From Druceiella hillmani (Eukaryota > Arthropoda > Insecta > Lepidoptera > Hepialidae): DNA of 64,000 bases. Positions 40,411 to 52,279 of the stretch are shown here, one piece after another. The notes below the pieces were generated by a model that was not told the DNA's origin, ran no database searches, and was given only the letters and a program-made list of their open reading frames with translations. A program made the translations under genes and the position numbers. Where the stretch lies: positions 36,107,001 to 36,171,000 of the forward strand of contig JAYKKI010000008.1 of NCBI GenBank assembly GCA_039881145.1, in the 5' to 3' direction. Every line of letters begins with the position of its first letter. Position 1 is the first letter of the stretch.

Positions 40411-40513
40411 GATATTTTTATATTATTCTTACGAGATTTTTCCCTGATATTTTAATATTATTCTTACGAGATTTTTCCCTGATATTTTTATATTATTCTT
40501 ACGAGATTTTTCT
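40411..40513. repeat. three-copy 35 bp tandem repeat
   Basis: GATATTTTTATATTATTCTT followed by ACGAGATTTTTCCCT starts at 40411, 40446 and 40481. Copies differ by one base; the last is cut short. Confidence 0.95.
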
Positions 40514-40888
40514 TCTAATTTTTTTTTCTAAAATTTGGCAAAACTTGTAATACGTGAAGAAAAAAGTGTCATTATAAGTAAATTATCAATTAAAATATTA
40601 TGTAAATTACCTTTCAAGACAGAGTGTCATCCTTGTTAAAAGCAAAAGTACATAGGCCGTGTCTTTTTAGGTTCCAAAAAAAAAGTCAAAATCAACAGGT
40701 GCAAGACGGAGGTCTAGAATAATCGCGATGTATGATAATTTTTGTAGGGAATTGCTTAGGAAACTTCAAGTATTTGACAAATCATTGTGAAAATCAATAG
40801 ACTTCTATTCTAAACGTACAAACAATCGATTAAAAAGAATCACTAAAATCAGCCTAGAATAGCGCCTAAAAGTGCATCCTCATACATA

Positions 40889-40910
40889 CATATATATATA
40901 TATATATATA
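40889..40910. repeat. short (AT)n microsatellite
   Basis: About 11 AT dinucleotides after CATACATA. Confidence 0.9.
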
Positions 40911-41829
40911 GAAAAAAGGCAAATTTATATTACATTCTGGAGGACGAAAATAATACCATATGAACAGTCGATTACTTGCAAAATTAACCGTGTTATAAAT
41001 ACTTCTGTTGTTGAAACTCATGTTAGCACGTTAGACCATGATAAAGCACACACCGCGAAGCTTGAAATGCATGAATGCATGCATAAATCGATTAAGTTAA
41101 AAAAAAATATTTTAAAATAATTATATTGTTTAAAAAAATTTTAAATTTTTTAAATATTTTAAACACACATTTCTAGAAATCTTTATGCTCTTATCCATTT
41201 ACAGAGTTTGGAAAAGTCTGTTACACTTTTATTCAGCTTTGCGTGCTTGTGCTTATCATATTTTCAATAATATTCGAATTTTCGATTGTAATTTCCTCAA
41301 GTCTTATAATATTTTAGTAAAATAAATTAGCATATAATGGTGACTTATCGAGGATAGATTTTTAATTTTTTGGAAGAGGATGAGAATATTCATTTGTTTA
41401 GTGCAATTCACTTTTAGAGATACAAGATTTATGGAGTAAGAAGGCAAATATATTCCAAATTCGTTATATTCCAGTAATTTTCCCGACAAAACTTTTATCA
41501 CAAGCTAATTTGAAATTGCGTTTATATAAAATTTCAGTTACGATGACGAAAGCATTGAATTTACTATATTTGAATAACACCTTAAACAATTTGGAGAAAG
41601 AAGCCATAATACTGTAATTTACACATATACAAATATAATTCGCACCGAACAAAGTTTACGAGTTCAAAACTCGATTCATCGTTAAAAGCGCCATTATCGA
41701 AAATGGTGAAATTGATCCTACAACACCGCACACAAATGAAATGAAACATTCAGCGTAATAAAATAAAACTGTCGCAATAATCGTAAGTCACTCAGTTTCA
41801 TTTATACGACCAAATAAAATATGTAAAGA

Positions 41830-42020
41830 AGACAGATAGCATTTGAATGGAGCGCAAGACCGCCGTACGAAATTACTGGCTAAAATATGAGAAGGTGGTT
41901 CCATTATTGTGGTGGCGGGTCCACGTGAAAGTTCCGTGATTTAATGAATGTCATCCGAAGAGGAGGGTCGCAACGGGGCTCCACTCAATATGCAAAATTG
42001 TACGCGACGGCAAAGTAATT
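41830..42020. other. less AT-rich island
   Basis: GC-elevated patch (GTGGTGGCGGGTCCACGTG, GGGTCGCAACGGGGCTCC), including a CACGTG E-box at 41921-41926. No coding frame. Confidence 0.25.
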
Positions 42021-44316
42021 TAAGAAGGGGATAAAGATATCATGAATCATAATTGTACTTGCCGAACAATTATTTTCTATAACAAATTTCGGTTTAACGG
42101 TTCAGGCAGACACGTGCTCTGAATATATTAAACGAATTTGCTTATGCTCACTAAGGATGGATAAGTCTAGTGGTTATCTGCGCTTTCTGTACGTGCTGTG
42201 TCACAGGTCGGAATAGGAGAATTGGAAGTATTGAAATGATCTGTGACACTTTTGAGGAATCTATATTTTGTTTTTGTTTAGTAATAAATTTACTTTGATT
42301 AAGAAATAAATTGATATAACAAATCGTAGAGTTAGAAACTTTTAGAGTTCTGCATTTCAGAATGGAAAAATGGAATCCTTGGAGCATAAATTTGTTGACA
42401 GTCTGTCTGTTAAGACCCTTTTTCTAAAGGACTGCCCGAGGTATTAATATGTTCAGTTAATTAATATCCAATACTGAAATCGGGAACTCCAAATTTGCTT
42501 TATTTTATGTAACTGTTTTTTGCAAACACCGACCTTTACCCTAAAATTTGCATTTTTACCTACACGCTTTTTTTAGGTCGACTTGTAATGTTTTTTTTGT
42601 AATCGACTGCGTAATGGAATCTGCGAAACTAAATTTCATTCACTTTTAACATGTATCATCATGAAACTTGTAAATATTTCTTGTAATAATTTCATAAAAT
42701 TGAAGAAAAATTATAGTTTAAAAATACAAATATGAGACCAAAAAAAAAAATTATAATAAATTATTTTAAACATCTAAAAAATACCCTTATACAAAATACT
42801 GCACTGAAAATCGAAAAATAACTATCGAACCTGTTCCCTCTGTCAACTATTAATTTATGTAAAATTGTGTTTTAAGTGATATTCTGAAGACTAATATTCC
42901 GTCTCAAGTCTTAAAGGGATTTGTTGATATTCCACTATGCGACAAAATATCGAAAGTATGCCAGAAAATAACGATAGGTACTTCACATAGAGCAAGCATA
43001 ATGCGGTTGACAAATAAACTGACAATAAGAGCTCTGATCCATGCGTAACTTTTAATGACTGATTTTGTGGACGTCATATTTCGTTATTATTTTTTTTAGT
43101 TAACATTGTTAAGTATGTTGATTTAGTTAGTTAATTGTTTAATAACTTGTTTTCAATTATTTAAAAGAACACTGTACAATAAAATATTCGTCAAAATATG
43201 CATGAGAAATTAATTTTGATGAATTTTAAATAAGCGACGCTTTAAGAAAATTTGTGATTCTTTTGCAAACAAAATTTGAATTAGACGTAGCTGGTATACT
43301 ATTATCGTTACGGAGGATTTTTAGAACGAATCGGATTTTACTAAATAAATCAAAATAAATATTAACTGATGATACAAATATAATAATGTAAGGTTTTTGT
43401 TGGCCTCATTTCAATATTTTTTTATGGTTATGTTGAATTATTTACCTATAATATCATATTTTAGGTTTTTTATAGTATCATTTAATTTAGGTTATTTTAT
43501 TTATATTTTTTTGGTTATTTTAGGTTAAGTTTAACTAATATACTTTGAGGCAACAAAGACAAATTTATTATCGTATATTAAAACTTTGTTACAATTTTAA
43601 AGTTTAAAATATTGTTCAGGTCTGAAGTATATTCATTCAGATTCAGATTCAGATCAGTAGTAAAATAAAGGACAAGAAATAGATATTTAAATCTAGTTTG
43701 TGTTTTGTATTCAGTTTCTTTAAACACTTTGGATCCAGCGTTTCAAAGGAAAATAAAATCTATTTTCAAGCAAGAATACGAATATGTTTTATTTTAAAGT
43801 AGTACTATAATTCTTGCTTAGTTGTTTTTATCTATCAAATTTAAAACATGCTTACAGTTACAATAAAATATTTAATTGAAAATAATTGTAAATTGCCTCA
43901 TTGTATTTTTTCGTCTCAAAAAATTATTTTTATTTTCTCTAAACGTAAAAATACCGCAAAAATATTAAATCCAGAAATTAGCTAAAACAAAATATGTACC
44001 TACAGGACTGCAAATCATATGTTAGATCTTATGATCTTTTTATGTCAGGTCTTTCTAGTTAAAAAAGCTTTATTTTCTAATTACAGCTGAGCTATTTCAA
44101 GCTTATCTTATATCTGTTATCACATTACCATTACCCATTGTCGTTATCACTTGCCACAACATGAATGTAAATAACCATAATTGAAAAAGTGATACATACA
44201 ACTATTCAAATGGTTGTTCCATGATCGACTCTAACTTCATATGGTTACACTTCTCTTTAATATATTAAAAAATCCTCAGAATCTTGATTATCCCGTTGGC
44301 AGATTTAAAGACTTAG

Positions 44317-44356
44317 CTCTTCGTGGCCTTGGGTTACTCTTCGTGGCCTTGGGTTA
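44317..44356. repeat. perfect 20 bp tandem duplication
   Basis: CTCTTCGTGGCCTTGGGTTA occurs twice back to back. Confidence 0.95.
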
Positions 44357-44599
44357 TATTTTGAAAACTTACTCATTTTAATTATTCCTAAGCCTACATC
44401 TAAAAATAACGGAAAATCCTTTCTTCTCCATACAGAAAACGTTTAGTATTAACTAGTTCCTAATACTTGGAAAATACCCTGGAAAAATTTCTTTCTCTTT
44501 TAAACCCTGGTCGTTTTGCGCTCTTGTCTTTTCCTTCTTCCAACCTCACTTTGTCATTGTTTGTATCCTATTTTTTTCTTTTTCAAGGGTATTCTCTTA

Positions 44600-44740
44600 A
44601 TATTATTAGTTAATAATCTTTTATTTTTTATTATTATTGTTGTGGTTCACTGGAAGAGGTTACTTTTTTGGCAGTAAGCCTGCTATGTGTACTATAAATT
44701 AAAGTTGTCAAATAAATTAATTAGGAAATAAAAAATAATG
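44600..44740 (+). mobile_element. LINE retrotransposon 3' tail (diverged)
   Basis: GGTTCACTGGAAGAGGTTAC, then GGCAGTAAGCCTGCTATGTG and GTACTATAAATTAAA aligns with the tail at 24320-24380 (CTGGAAGAG..T, GC.(A)TAAG(T/C)C(C/T)GC, GTA). The ATTATTATTGTTGTGG lead-in is also typical of these tails as I remember them. No coding part remains. Confidence 0.6.
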
Positions 44741-44989
44741 ATAGATTCTGAACGTAGAGCGAGTAGTTACACTTCGCAATTATGATAAGTAATATGTATA
44801 ACGTTACACTAAATTTAATTAAAAAGACATTATTTGAAAAGAAAAACTAATAAAAACTTAAACCGATATTTCTATTAAAACTTATTTAACTGACGTTAAA
44901 CTAATAAATATTTTAAGTTGGTTTTATTAAGTAGTTCAGCCTAAGCATAACATTTATTTATATCTGTCAATTAAACTTTTAATTCAACG

Positions 44990-45200
44990 TCTTTACAGTC
45001 ACCCGAACTCATAAATTTTCTGCCCTCGTATGCCGACCGACCGAGTACAAATCAAAAGGTTCGTTGTCGAAAGCTTATGTTGAGGGCTAGCCAGTTGCCA
45101 TGGCAACGAGCTTCTCATTTATGGATCCGTACAACCTGAATCCCAAATGATACAACTTTTAATTATACACTTCGGCTCAGGATACATCCGTGTATTATAA
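44990..45200. other. less AT-rich island containing an X-box palindrome
   Basis: About 210 bp with elevated GC and CpG, including CGTATGCCGACCGACCGAG and the RFX-type site annotated separately. No open frame with splice signals. The best single candidate for an intronic cis-regulatory element here. Confidence 0.35.
45094..45107. promoter_or_regulatory. perfect RFX-type X-box palindrome
   Basis: GTTGCCATGGCAAC is a 14 bp perfect palindrome matching the RFX X-box consensus (GTNRCC, short spacer, RGYAAC). RFX factors control ciliary and sensory-neuron genes in insects. It lies inside a GC-elevated island. Binding is inferred from the motif only. Confidence 0.5.
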
Positions 45201-46642
45201 ATTGGAATATGGACTCGGGTTCCGTTTTCAGTTTATTTAATATATTCGCGTTAATTAATTGACTTATTGAAGTTTGCTTATCTACCTCTTAAGGTGGTTT
45301 GTTACTGTTTTAGAGTATCAACAGTGTGGATGTAAATTTTGCGTATTATATTATTTTAAAATTATTTGTTACCTAAATTGTATTTAATTTGAACGAATGA
45401 AATTAGAAATACCAAAAAAATATTTGTAGTCTCTCTGGCATACTTCAAGTCTAGCAAACATATATTGATAACCCTCAGTTTGAAGAGAACTGACTGCCTT
45501 AAATAGAATTTATATGCCTTTTATTTTGGGAAACTAGAAGGACTCGACAAAGAACAAGCTACTCTGTACAACTTTAATAGGCGAGAGATATAAGGCGCTT
45601 GAATAAAAAGAAATTGTTTTTTTATACTTTGGGACACAGATCAACAAAGTGAAGGGAGTATTATTCCGTGTAGTATGCTAAACTTATTGAATAACCAAAA
45701 ACCTATTTATAAAAGAAATTCCGTCGATCTTCGAAATTATATAAAATCTCTGGTACGGTTGGGCCGAATAAAATATGGGAATTAAAATTTTGGAAGAATA
45801 TTGTGATTAATATTTAAAGTAAAAATTTAAAGGATTGTGACAGGAAATGAGTGACGAAAGTCTTCCACGTCCCGTAACTATTCATGTTATTGGTTATAGG
45901 TGTATACTAGTTAAAGTAAGAAAATTATAGAAAAATATAGCCACATCTCAAATTAATGTTAACCTATTCGCGGATTAATTTTACAATAATATTTAATATA
46001 AAACTGGATCAATACGACGGTAGTCGTTTGCTATGGAGGTTAATATCTTCTTTTCAAGAATGAAACCATGCTATTGAAAATAAATAACTCCAAAACAATA
46101 ATACCCTACATTTTTGCAGACGTACTCTAAGAATATACAGTATTTTTCATGATTAGCATACTCGGTAGACGTAAAAACCTATGGTGACTGTTTTCGTTAC
46201 AGTGACTTTTTACATCATCCATTATTTTTGTTATTATATATTTTAATTGAACTATTTTCAAACGAAATGTTAAGATTTCAAGATTCTCAAAAGAAAAAAT
46301 TAATCTCTCAAAATCCGAAGTTATATAGGTCAAAATAATAGTAAAACAGCGTTACAAAAAGTTTATGTTAACTTTATTGTAAAACCATGTCGATAGTTGC
46401 GTATATTTTTTTGTCATATTTTTTGAGCACTTCATGATTTTTTTAAGACTTTAAAATACATCTTAGGCAATATGTTACAGTGATAAAAATATTCATATTT
46501 GTGAAGAGTTTAATAGAAATGGTACGAATCCTTACGAATAGATTTTGAATTAAGTAGATTTTATTAATTATTAAATCTCGTTGGTAACAAAATAATAAAA
46601 AATACTAATAAAAAATTTAAACATTTTTGAAGAAAAAGTTGG

Positions 46643-46832
46643 TCACAATTCAATAAAACTACGTGATGTAGTATTATTTCTACTTTCTTTAATTTCCACG
46701 ATCTAGGTTTCGTTGTATTACAACATCTTCAGGTGGGATATATATCCCACCTGAAGATGTTGTTTCATTTAATTTTGAATAATGAATTTCTGCAAAATTA
46801 ACGCCAAATATATTCAATATTTGAAAAAGTTG
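46643..46832. mobile_element. inverted-repeat element, deleted right arm (copy B)
   Basis: The left arm runs from the TCACAATT terminus through ACTACGTGATGTAG and the motif region to AGGTGGGATA. The right arm starts TATCCCACCTGAAGATGTTG and jumps straight to the terminal TTTCATTTAATTTT block, so most of that arm is deleted. Beyond it, 46775-46832 is the reverse complement of 60054-60105 in copy C. The family therefore has sequence outside the inverted arms. On the minus strand the left arm (46696-46736) carries the full hammerhead-like layout. Confidence 0.88.
46696..46736 (-). ncRNA. hammerhead-ribozyme-like motif (copy B arm)
   Basis: Read on the minus strand: CCAC (stem I), CTGAAGA (core, variable position 7 = A), an unpaired T, GTTGT-AAT-ACAAC (stem II), GAA, ACCTAGAT (stem III), C, GTGG (stem I). 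The stem I halves are perfectly complementary and the expected cleavage site follows the C of an ATC triplet. Stem III has one mismatch. Base 10.1 is T instead of the usual G. This is a structural match by eye, not a demonstrated ribozyme. Confidence 0.4.
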
Positions 46833-47287
46833 ATTATAAAGTGAATATTTTTATTTACTTTTATTTTGTACAAATTTATAAATATTTCTCTGTATTACAC
46901 AATTTATTTCGTAACGTTATCTATAGCCTATTATGATGAACGACGTCCAAGGCAGTCTTATAGTATAAATGAAAACTCCAGTAGTATAAATCAATTGAAA
47001 AAGTAAAACGTTTTCATATATATAGCTTTCGTAAAAAATCCTCCTACAATATTATTTCGGATTCTGCAGTTACTAATTTCGTTTCATTCGTCTTAATTTA
47101 AAATTAAATATTATTCATTTTACACTTCAAGTGAACATTTTAATTTCTTTGCAATCCGTTCAATGGTTAATAACCATTTAAATATTTAAAAAAATATTAG
47201 AAAACAATCGTGTAGAAACATAAGAAAAGGTTGATATGTTTTTTAATTAAGGTCAGATAAAATGAATGAGATAGGAAACCAGTAATT

Positions 47288-47364
47288 CCTCAAGTCCCAT
47301 AATTAAAAAAGACATTCACAGAATGTGTTTTATTTTATTACAACACATTCTATGGATCTTGAGG
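47288..47364. repeat. interrupted inverted repeat
   Basis: CCTCAAG...CCAT and AGAATGTGTT on the left pair with AACACATTCT and ATGG...CTTGAGG on the right. The left arm has about 16 extra bases between the two paired blocks. Probably a decayed hairpin. Confidence 0.6.
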
Positions 47365-47859
47365 AAAGTAAGTAAAAATATATTGAAGGAGAATAAAATC
47401 CATTATCGGCTGCCAGGCTAGCAGAATATTTTTACCTACATCTGTCACCAGACAGTTATGAATCTGATAGTTCAAAGTATGAAATATTTCTTCAGAAAAG
47501 TTCTCACGATAGGGCTATTAAATTTGGGAAATCATCTATCAAATGAATAGAGTACTTTTATGTTTATATAATGACACCATATAAATCTCCATGGAATGAC
47601 TGTACAGGAAAATTGTAATTGGAAGTTTCAAATTCAAAATACGCTTGTGTGAGCTCTTAAATACATACTGAGAAAAGGATTGTGAAAATAATAACTAATA
47701 GTCGAAATATTTGGAACATATATTTCGTAGTACATATATACCTATATGCACAGAATATTAAGCCGTGCCTTGCCTACCTGAAACATTTACTAAAAAGCAA
47801 GAAACAAACGGACCACCTAATCGGACACCATCTTTGCTTTCAACTCATCAGTCTGACTA

Positions 47860-48210
47860 AAGCGGAACGCGCACCGGGTCATTGCAGCATCTAATGAGCT
47901 CGCATTTAGCTCCTCTCGCGGACATGAATGGCCGCCGTCACTCGTTTTAATTGCAAACGGCTGAAGGCTTTGCGGCCGCGACCGTCGAACCTTTATCCGT
48001 ATTTGCGCAGGACGATCTCACGGGCGGCCGACGTAAAATGATAATTTAGACGCGATAGCAGGGAGATTGTGGCTTTGTGCCGGATGTGACAAGGACTTTT
48101 TGGAATTTACTGGTTTGTATGCGATGCTTTGTTTGTTTACGGGTTTATAATATGACGTGGGCGAACTTTGAAACTCGTTGGGTAGATGCCAAGAGTCGAT
48201 AGGGCTTCTG
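47860..48210. other. strong less AT-rich island (candidate regulatory element)
   Basis: About 350 bp with CpG-rich words (GGACATGAATGGCCGCCGTC, TTTGCGGCCGCGACCGTCG, CTCACGGGCGGCCGACG) and TTTAATTGCAAAC, a homeodomain/POU-like word. Frames of 69-70 codons at its edges match nothing known to me. Enhancer-like by composition only. Confidence 0.3.
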
Positions 48211-48399
48211 TGGGTTTCGCATTTCATCTCACTTATTTGCGGCTTGCAAAATTATGACATAAATAAAACAGATGTCTTTTTAGGCTTTCATAACTTAATG
48301 GATAAAACTGAAATCCTCGTAATATGATGTCCTTTGTTGTTGTATGTGTTGTAAAATATATCAATTCTAAGGACAAATGCCGGAGGGTCTATGATCGTT

Positions 48400-48461
48400 A
48401 ATCAAATAAAAAAAGTATGTATATAGGCGACAATCAATAAAAAAATATGTATATAGGCGAC
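48400..48461. repeat. two-copy tandem repeat, about 31 bp
   Basis: AATCAAATAAAAAAAGTATG-TATATAGGCGAC at 48400 is repeated with two deleted As and one substitution at 48432. Confidence 0.93.
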
Positions 48462-51143
48462 AGAAGCGCGACTCATAATTTGATGCATAAACGGCAGCTG
48501 AACAGCAATAAAAATAGTATATACTTTTACATAAATAAATGACGTCAAATCAAAAATATTGAATTAAAATTTTTTTTTGAAGACTACAGCGTAAAATTTA
48601 CTTTGAGTAATAATATGAACTAATCTCACAATGAATTTGGTTTGTAAAGAAGTTGTAAACAACTTTTCAATGTTTTAGTAGTCTAAACAATATTTCCTTA
48701 GTCACGATTCAGTATTTATAGTATAAATAGTTTCTGATTACTGAATTATGTTTGAATATTTAAAATACTTTTAGATATAAAATATTCGAATATTAGCCGC
48801 ATATAACATTGTTCCATTCTAAAACCTGTGTCATAAATTTTAAAAGTAAACAAATCAATAAATGGGTTACTTCAGGTAATAAGCATATTTTTTCTACATT
48901 CATAAAATTTTAAATAATATTTTACTTGAAGATATTTCATACACGTATGACAAATTGTAACTTTTGTAATAAATTTTTGTTGCACTTTACTCTGGGCATA
49001 GCAGTGTTATAAGATTTTAATCACAATTCGGACAACTTGAAATTTGAACAAATTTGTACAAAAATAATTCTATACGCGGCTGTTGTAATTATCTAGCTTT
49101 TAATTGACAAATGAACGAATATTTATACAGTTTGCATAATAGATCGCTGTATCGGCCAATGGAAGTGATAATTAGATTTTTTGTTAGAAATCTGACTCTT
49201 GTCGTCTTAAAAAGGTGATACATGTTTTTATTAGGTACACAAAAGGGCTGGCCGCAAAACCTTGTATAATTCTTTACTTCTAAAACCACAAAAGCTCACA
49301 TTTGTACATGAGTATTCGAAGTTTTCAAATGTTTATTTACCTTTAACTCTGCCCCCGACTACGTACATTTAGTTCAATGAAAAAGTATTTATGCCGTTTT
49401 TTACTAGTATAAGGTGGTTTATTCAAGTGTCTGCCCCTTCGCGAATCACTACGTACTTCACCTCTGGCCATGTGTATATCGCCAATATGTATCCGAATGG
49501 AAAACTTCATTGCGCGATTTAAAAGGCACACAGCTCTATAAATTTATGCACTTTGATACACTATATATTTGTGTAATTACTACACATTAAGTAACTAGAA
49601 ACTTATTTTTGGTATATTAATGCAATGCAAATAAATTTATAAAAATAATAATTTAAATTTCCCATATAGTTTGATTGATTCAAGCAATGCGATAAAATAA
49701 CGAACTATATTACTTCAAGTTACCTCTGTATTTTAAGAAAAGTTTAAAAATAGTTTATGTATTCTATCACTTCTTACAATTATATAATTAACAGTCTTAT
49801 TATGCATACAGAATATTTATTTATAAATATAAAGATAACATAAAAACAGTTAGGAAGAAATCAGGAAAATAGATCACAATAAAATAAGAACAGGAAGTTG
49901 TTTAAGTATATACATTTATTTTATTGAGCATATAGGAGAACTTGAAATTACAGTAAATAATTTAAGATTGAGCAAAGAATTGTTGGATCCTTAAGAAAAT
50001 TTTTTGAGAAATTCGTAAAAATTATTTTCAGTAATATGTAAATAGTACACATAAATTAATGCGGATGTTTAACTTTTTTTGTGATAATTACGTTCTAGAT
50101 CAATCTGTGTATTCAACCGGATTCATTTCTGGTACTGATTATAATGGCATATATTTCCTAACAGTGACGTATTGGACTCGTGAATTTAAAAATAAACATG
50201 TTATAAATTCACTCGTACCCTAAGTGGAATATTTCCCAAATGTAACTGCCCATATTTACATACGAGTATATAGAGGTATATTGCAATCCAAGAAGAAGTA
50301 ACTCCTTTGGCGTCTTAATTTAAATTCACGCCAGCAGAACGTATGTCGTAACATCAAAGGGTTGTGAACTCCTTCGACTCTAACGTAAAGTACTTCGATG
50401 CCACCACAACTCGTATCTGTGTTGAAACTTGGTATTTATCTTTTTTATGTTACTGCACACTGCAGTCTAAGATTCTCGCTTTTTCGACTCTAACTGTGTA
50501 TTTAATTCCTCTGGCATACGAATATAATTTTATAATTCTGAATATTATCAGGATCGAACTTTAAAAAAGTGGATGAAAATAATATTTATAAAGCTGGGCA
50601 CGAACATTACAATCTTCGTAAATAATAGATCATTGCTGTCGCCGAATTTAGTCTCTCTAAATTTGAATTTTATTGAATTGCTTGACAAAATATTATATAC
50701 ATCGATTTTCATATTTTATTTGGCTGACGGATTTTCTGGAAAAGAATTGGAATACTAATTTATTTATTATAGAAGGGAATAGCATACTAAATTTTATCGT
50801 AACTTCGGATTTATATATAACTGAATATATCAACTTATATATTTAAGAATATTAATCTTTATTTTCAATGACTTAAAACTAACACTTAATATAATGGTGG
50901 TAAAAATACTTAAGTAATGGGACCTAAAATTTATAATTTATTTAAAATAAAATAGTGAAATATACATATTACATATAAAAAGAGGATATCGTAAAAAATA
51001 TTTTAAGTTTAATGAAAAATGCATAGAGTAAAGCAGAATAGTCAATTGTTCTAATATGAAGCACTGTTTTCTTTTAATATGAGTATTTTTACATATATAC
51101 TCAGAACAGTAAATAAACTATTTCAATTATTTTTGATCATTAC

Positions 51144-51145
<2 letters not shown>

Positions 51146-51197
<52 letters not shown>

Positions 51198-51212
51198 TAT
51201 ATATATATACAT
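51146..51212. repeat. (AT)n microsatellite with one G interruption
   Basis: About 66 bp of AT repeat with a single AGAT near its 3' end. Confidence 0.97.
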
Positions 51213-51368
51213 TGATTATGTACAATTACATTCGCGTATTATATTAAAATATTAATCAAAGCCGCAACGCAAGCAAAGACTTGAACCAAGAGTCAGTATA
51301 GCGCCATCTATTAATAAATATTTTCTACTTCAAAATAACTTTATTTTTAAGAATACGCAACCAATAAA

Positions 51369-51441
51369 GCTCATGGTTGGCCTAGGGGTAGGGGATTTTG
51401 CTTTGGGTACGAGAGGTAACGGGTTCAATTTCCGATCGAAT
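51369..51441 (+). mobile_element. tRNA-Pro(UGG)-like SINE head
   Basis: The segment aligns by eye with eukaryotic tRNA-Pro: GCTCATGGTTGGCCTAGGGG covers the acceptor and D-arm with an A box (TGGCCTAGGGG at 51378-51388). CTTTGGGTACGAGAGG is the anticodon arm with TGG at the anticodon and the G-rich variable side. GGGTTCAATTTCC (51421-51433) is the B box and T-arm. The acceptor and T stems are too mutated for a working tRNA. It is directly followed by the dispersed repeat body, so I read it as the 5' head of a SINE with internal Pol III promoter boxes. A tRNA pseudogene is the alternative. Confidence 0.7.
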
Positions 51442-51830
51442 TTATGAATTGTTTTACGTTTAAAGTTTTAAGAAAGCTTAATACAATACTCGGGTATAAA
51501 TGAGCTGGTCGAATTAAGTGGGAAAGAGACGACAATACAACAAAACTGGCCGAAAAATAACGTACGCGTATTACATTAAATTATACTCAAATAAAATAAT
51601 CTTCAAAAATAGAACGTAATTTTGAAAGAATGCACTCCGTTTTAGATGGTGACCTCGTTTGGTCGATGCTGAATAAAGCCGAGTTTACCGGATTAAGCAT
51701 CACCGACCCGAGCGAACCATCAGCTTCGTTCACTCCTCAGAATACATTTTCACTTTAAAGTGTATTGCAAAGATGGACCTAAAGAAGTTTTCGTTTCAAA
51801 AATTATTCCATTAAGATCCAGTTTTGGCCT
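51442..51830 (+). mobile_element. SINE body / dispersed repeat, copy 2
   Basis: Continues from the tRNA-like head and shares ordered blocks with 5040-5415: a (C)GTA(C)GCGTATTA.ATTAAA block, TTATACTCAAATAAAATA, GAGTTTACCGGATTAAGC, CACCGACCCGAG, and the CTAAAGAAGTTTTCGTTTCA tail. The tail also recurs at 54403-54440 as CTAAAGAAGTTTAATTTCAA. Non-coding. Confidence 0.6.
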
Positions 51831-52131
51831 AAATAAGGTTTAATTTTTTTTAATTATATTCAACATTTTTGTGAATCGTTAGTTAATATTTATAATAAAT
51901 AATAATTATTAGTATAATAAGTTATGTATTGTTTATTTATACAAAATCGTTTTTAAATGTTAACGTTATTTGCAACAAATATAAATACGTAATATAATTT
52001 CAAGGTATTAGTTTATAATTTTTTTGTTATCAAAATAAAGATCCATCCAATCCGTGCTCTTTAGTTCATATTTTTATGTCCATTTTTACGAATATTACGA
52101 ATAGTATTACAGATAATTTATAATTTGGATG

Positions 52132-52180
52132 ATTACACTATGGTAACACCATCTGTCATATGGTGTTACCATAGAGTAAT
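52132..52180. repeat. near-perfect hairpin, 21 bp stem, 7 nt loop
   Basis: 52132-52152 pairs with 52160-52180 at 20 of 21 positions. The core is CTATGGTAACACCAT and its complement. Confidence 0.95.
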
Positions 52181-52279
52181 ATAACAATTTAATTACAATG
52201 TCCATCAAAGCAATATTTCACTTCATATTTACATTTAAAAAAAAGTATTAATTAATGAAGTTACATAATTTTAACATAT

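Noticed and set aside
51369..51441. Functional tRNA-Pro gene
   Set aside because: Acceptor and T stems are too mutated to pair fully and a repeat body follows directly; SINE head is the better reading.
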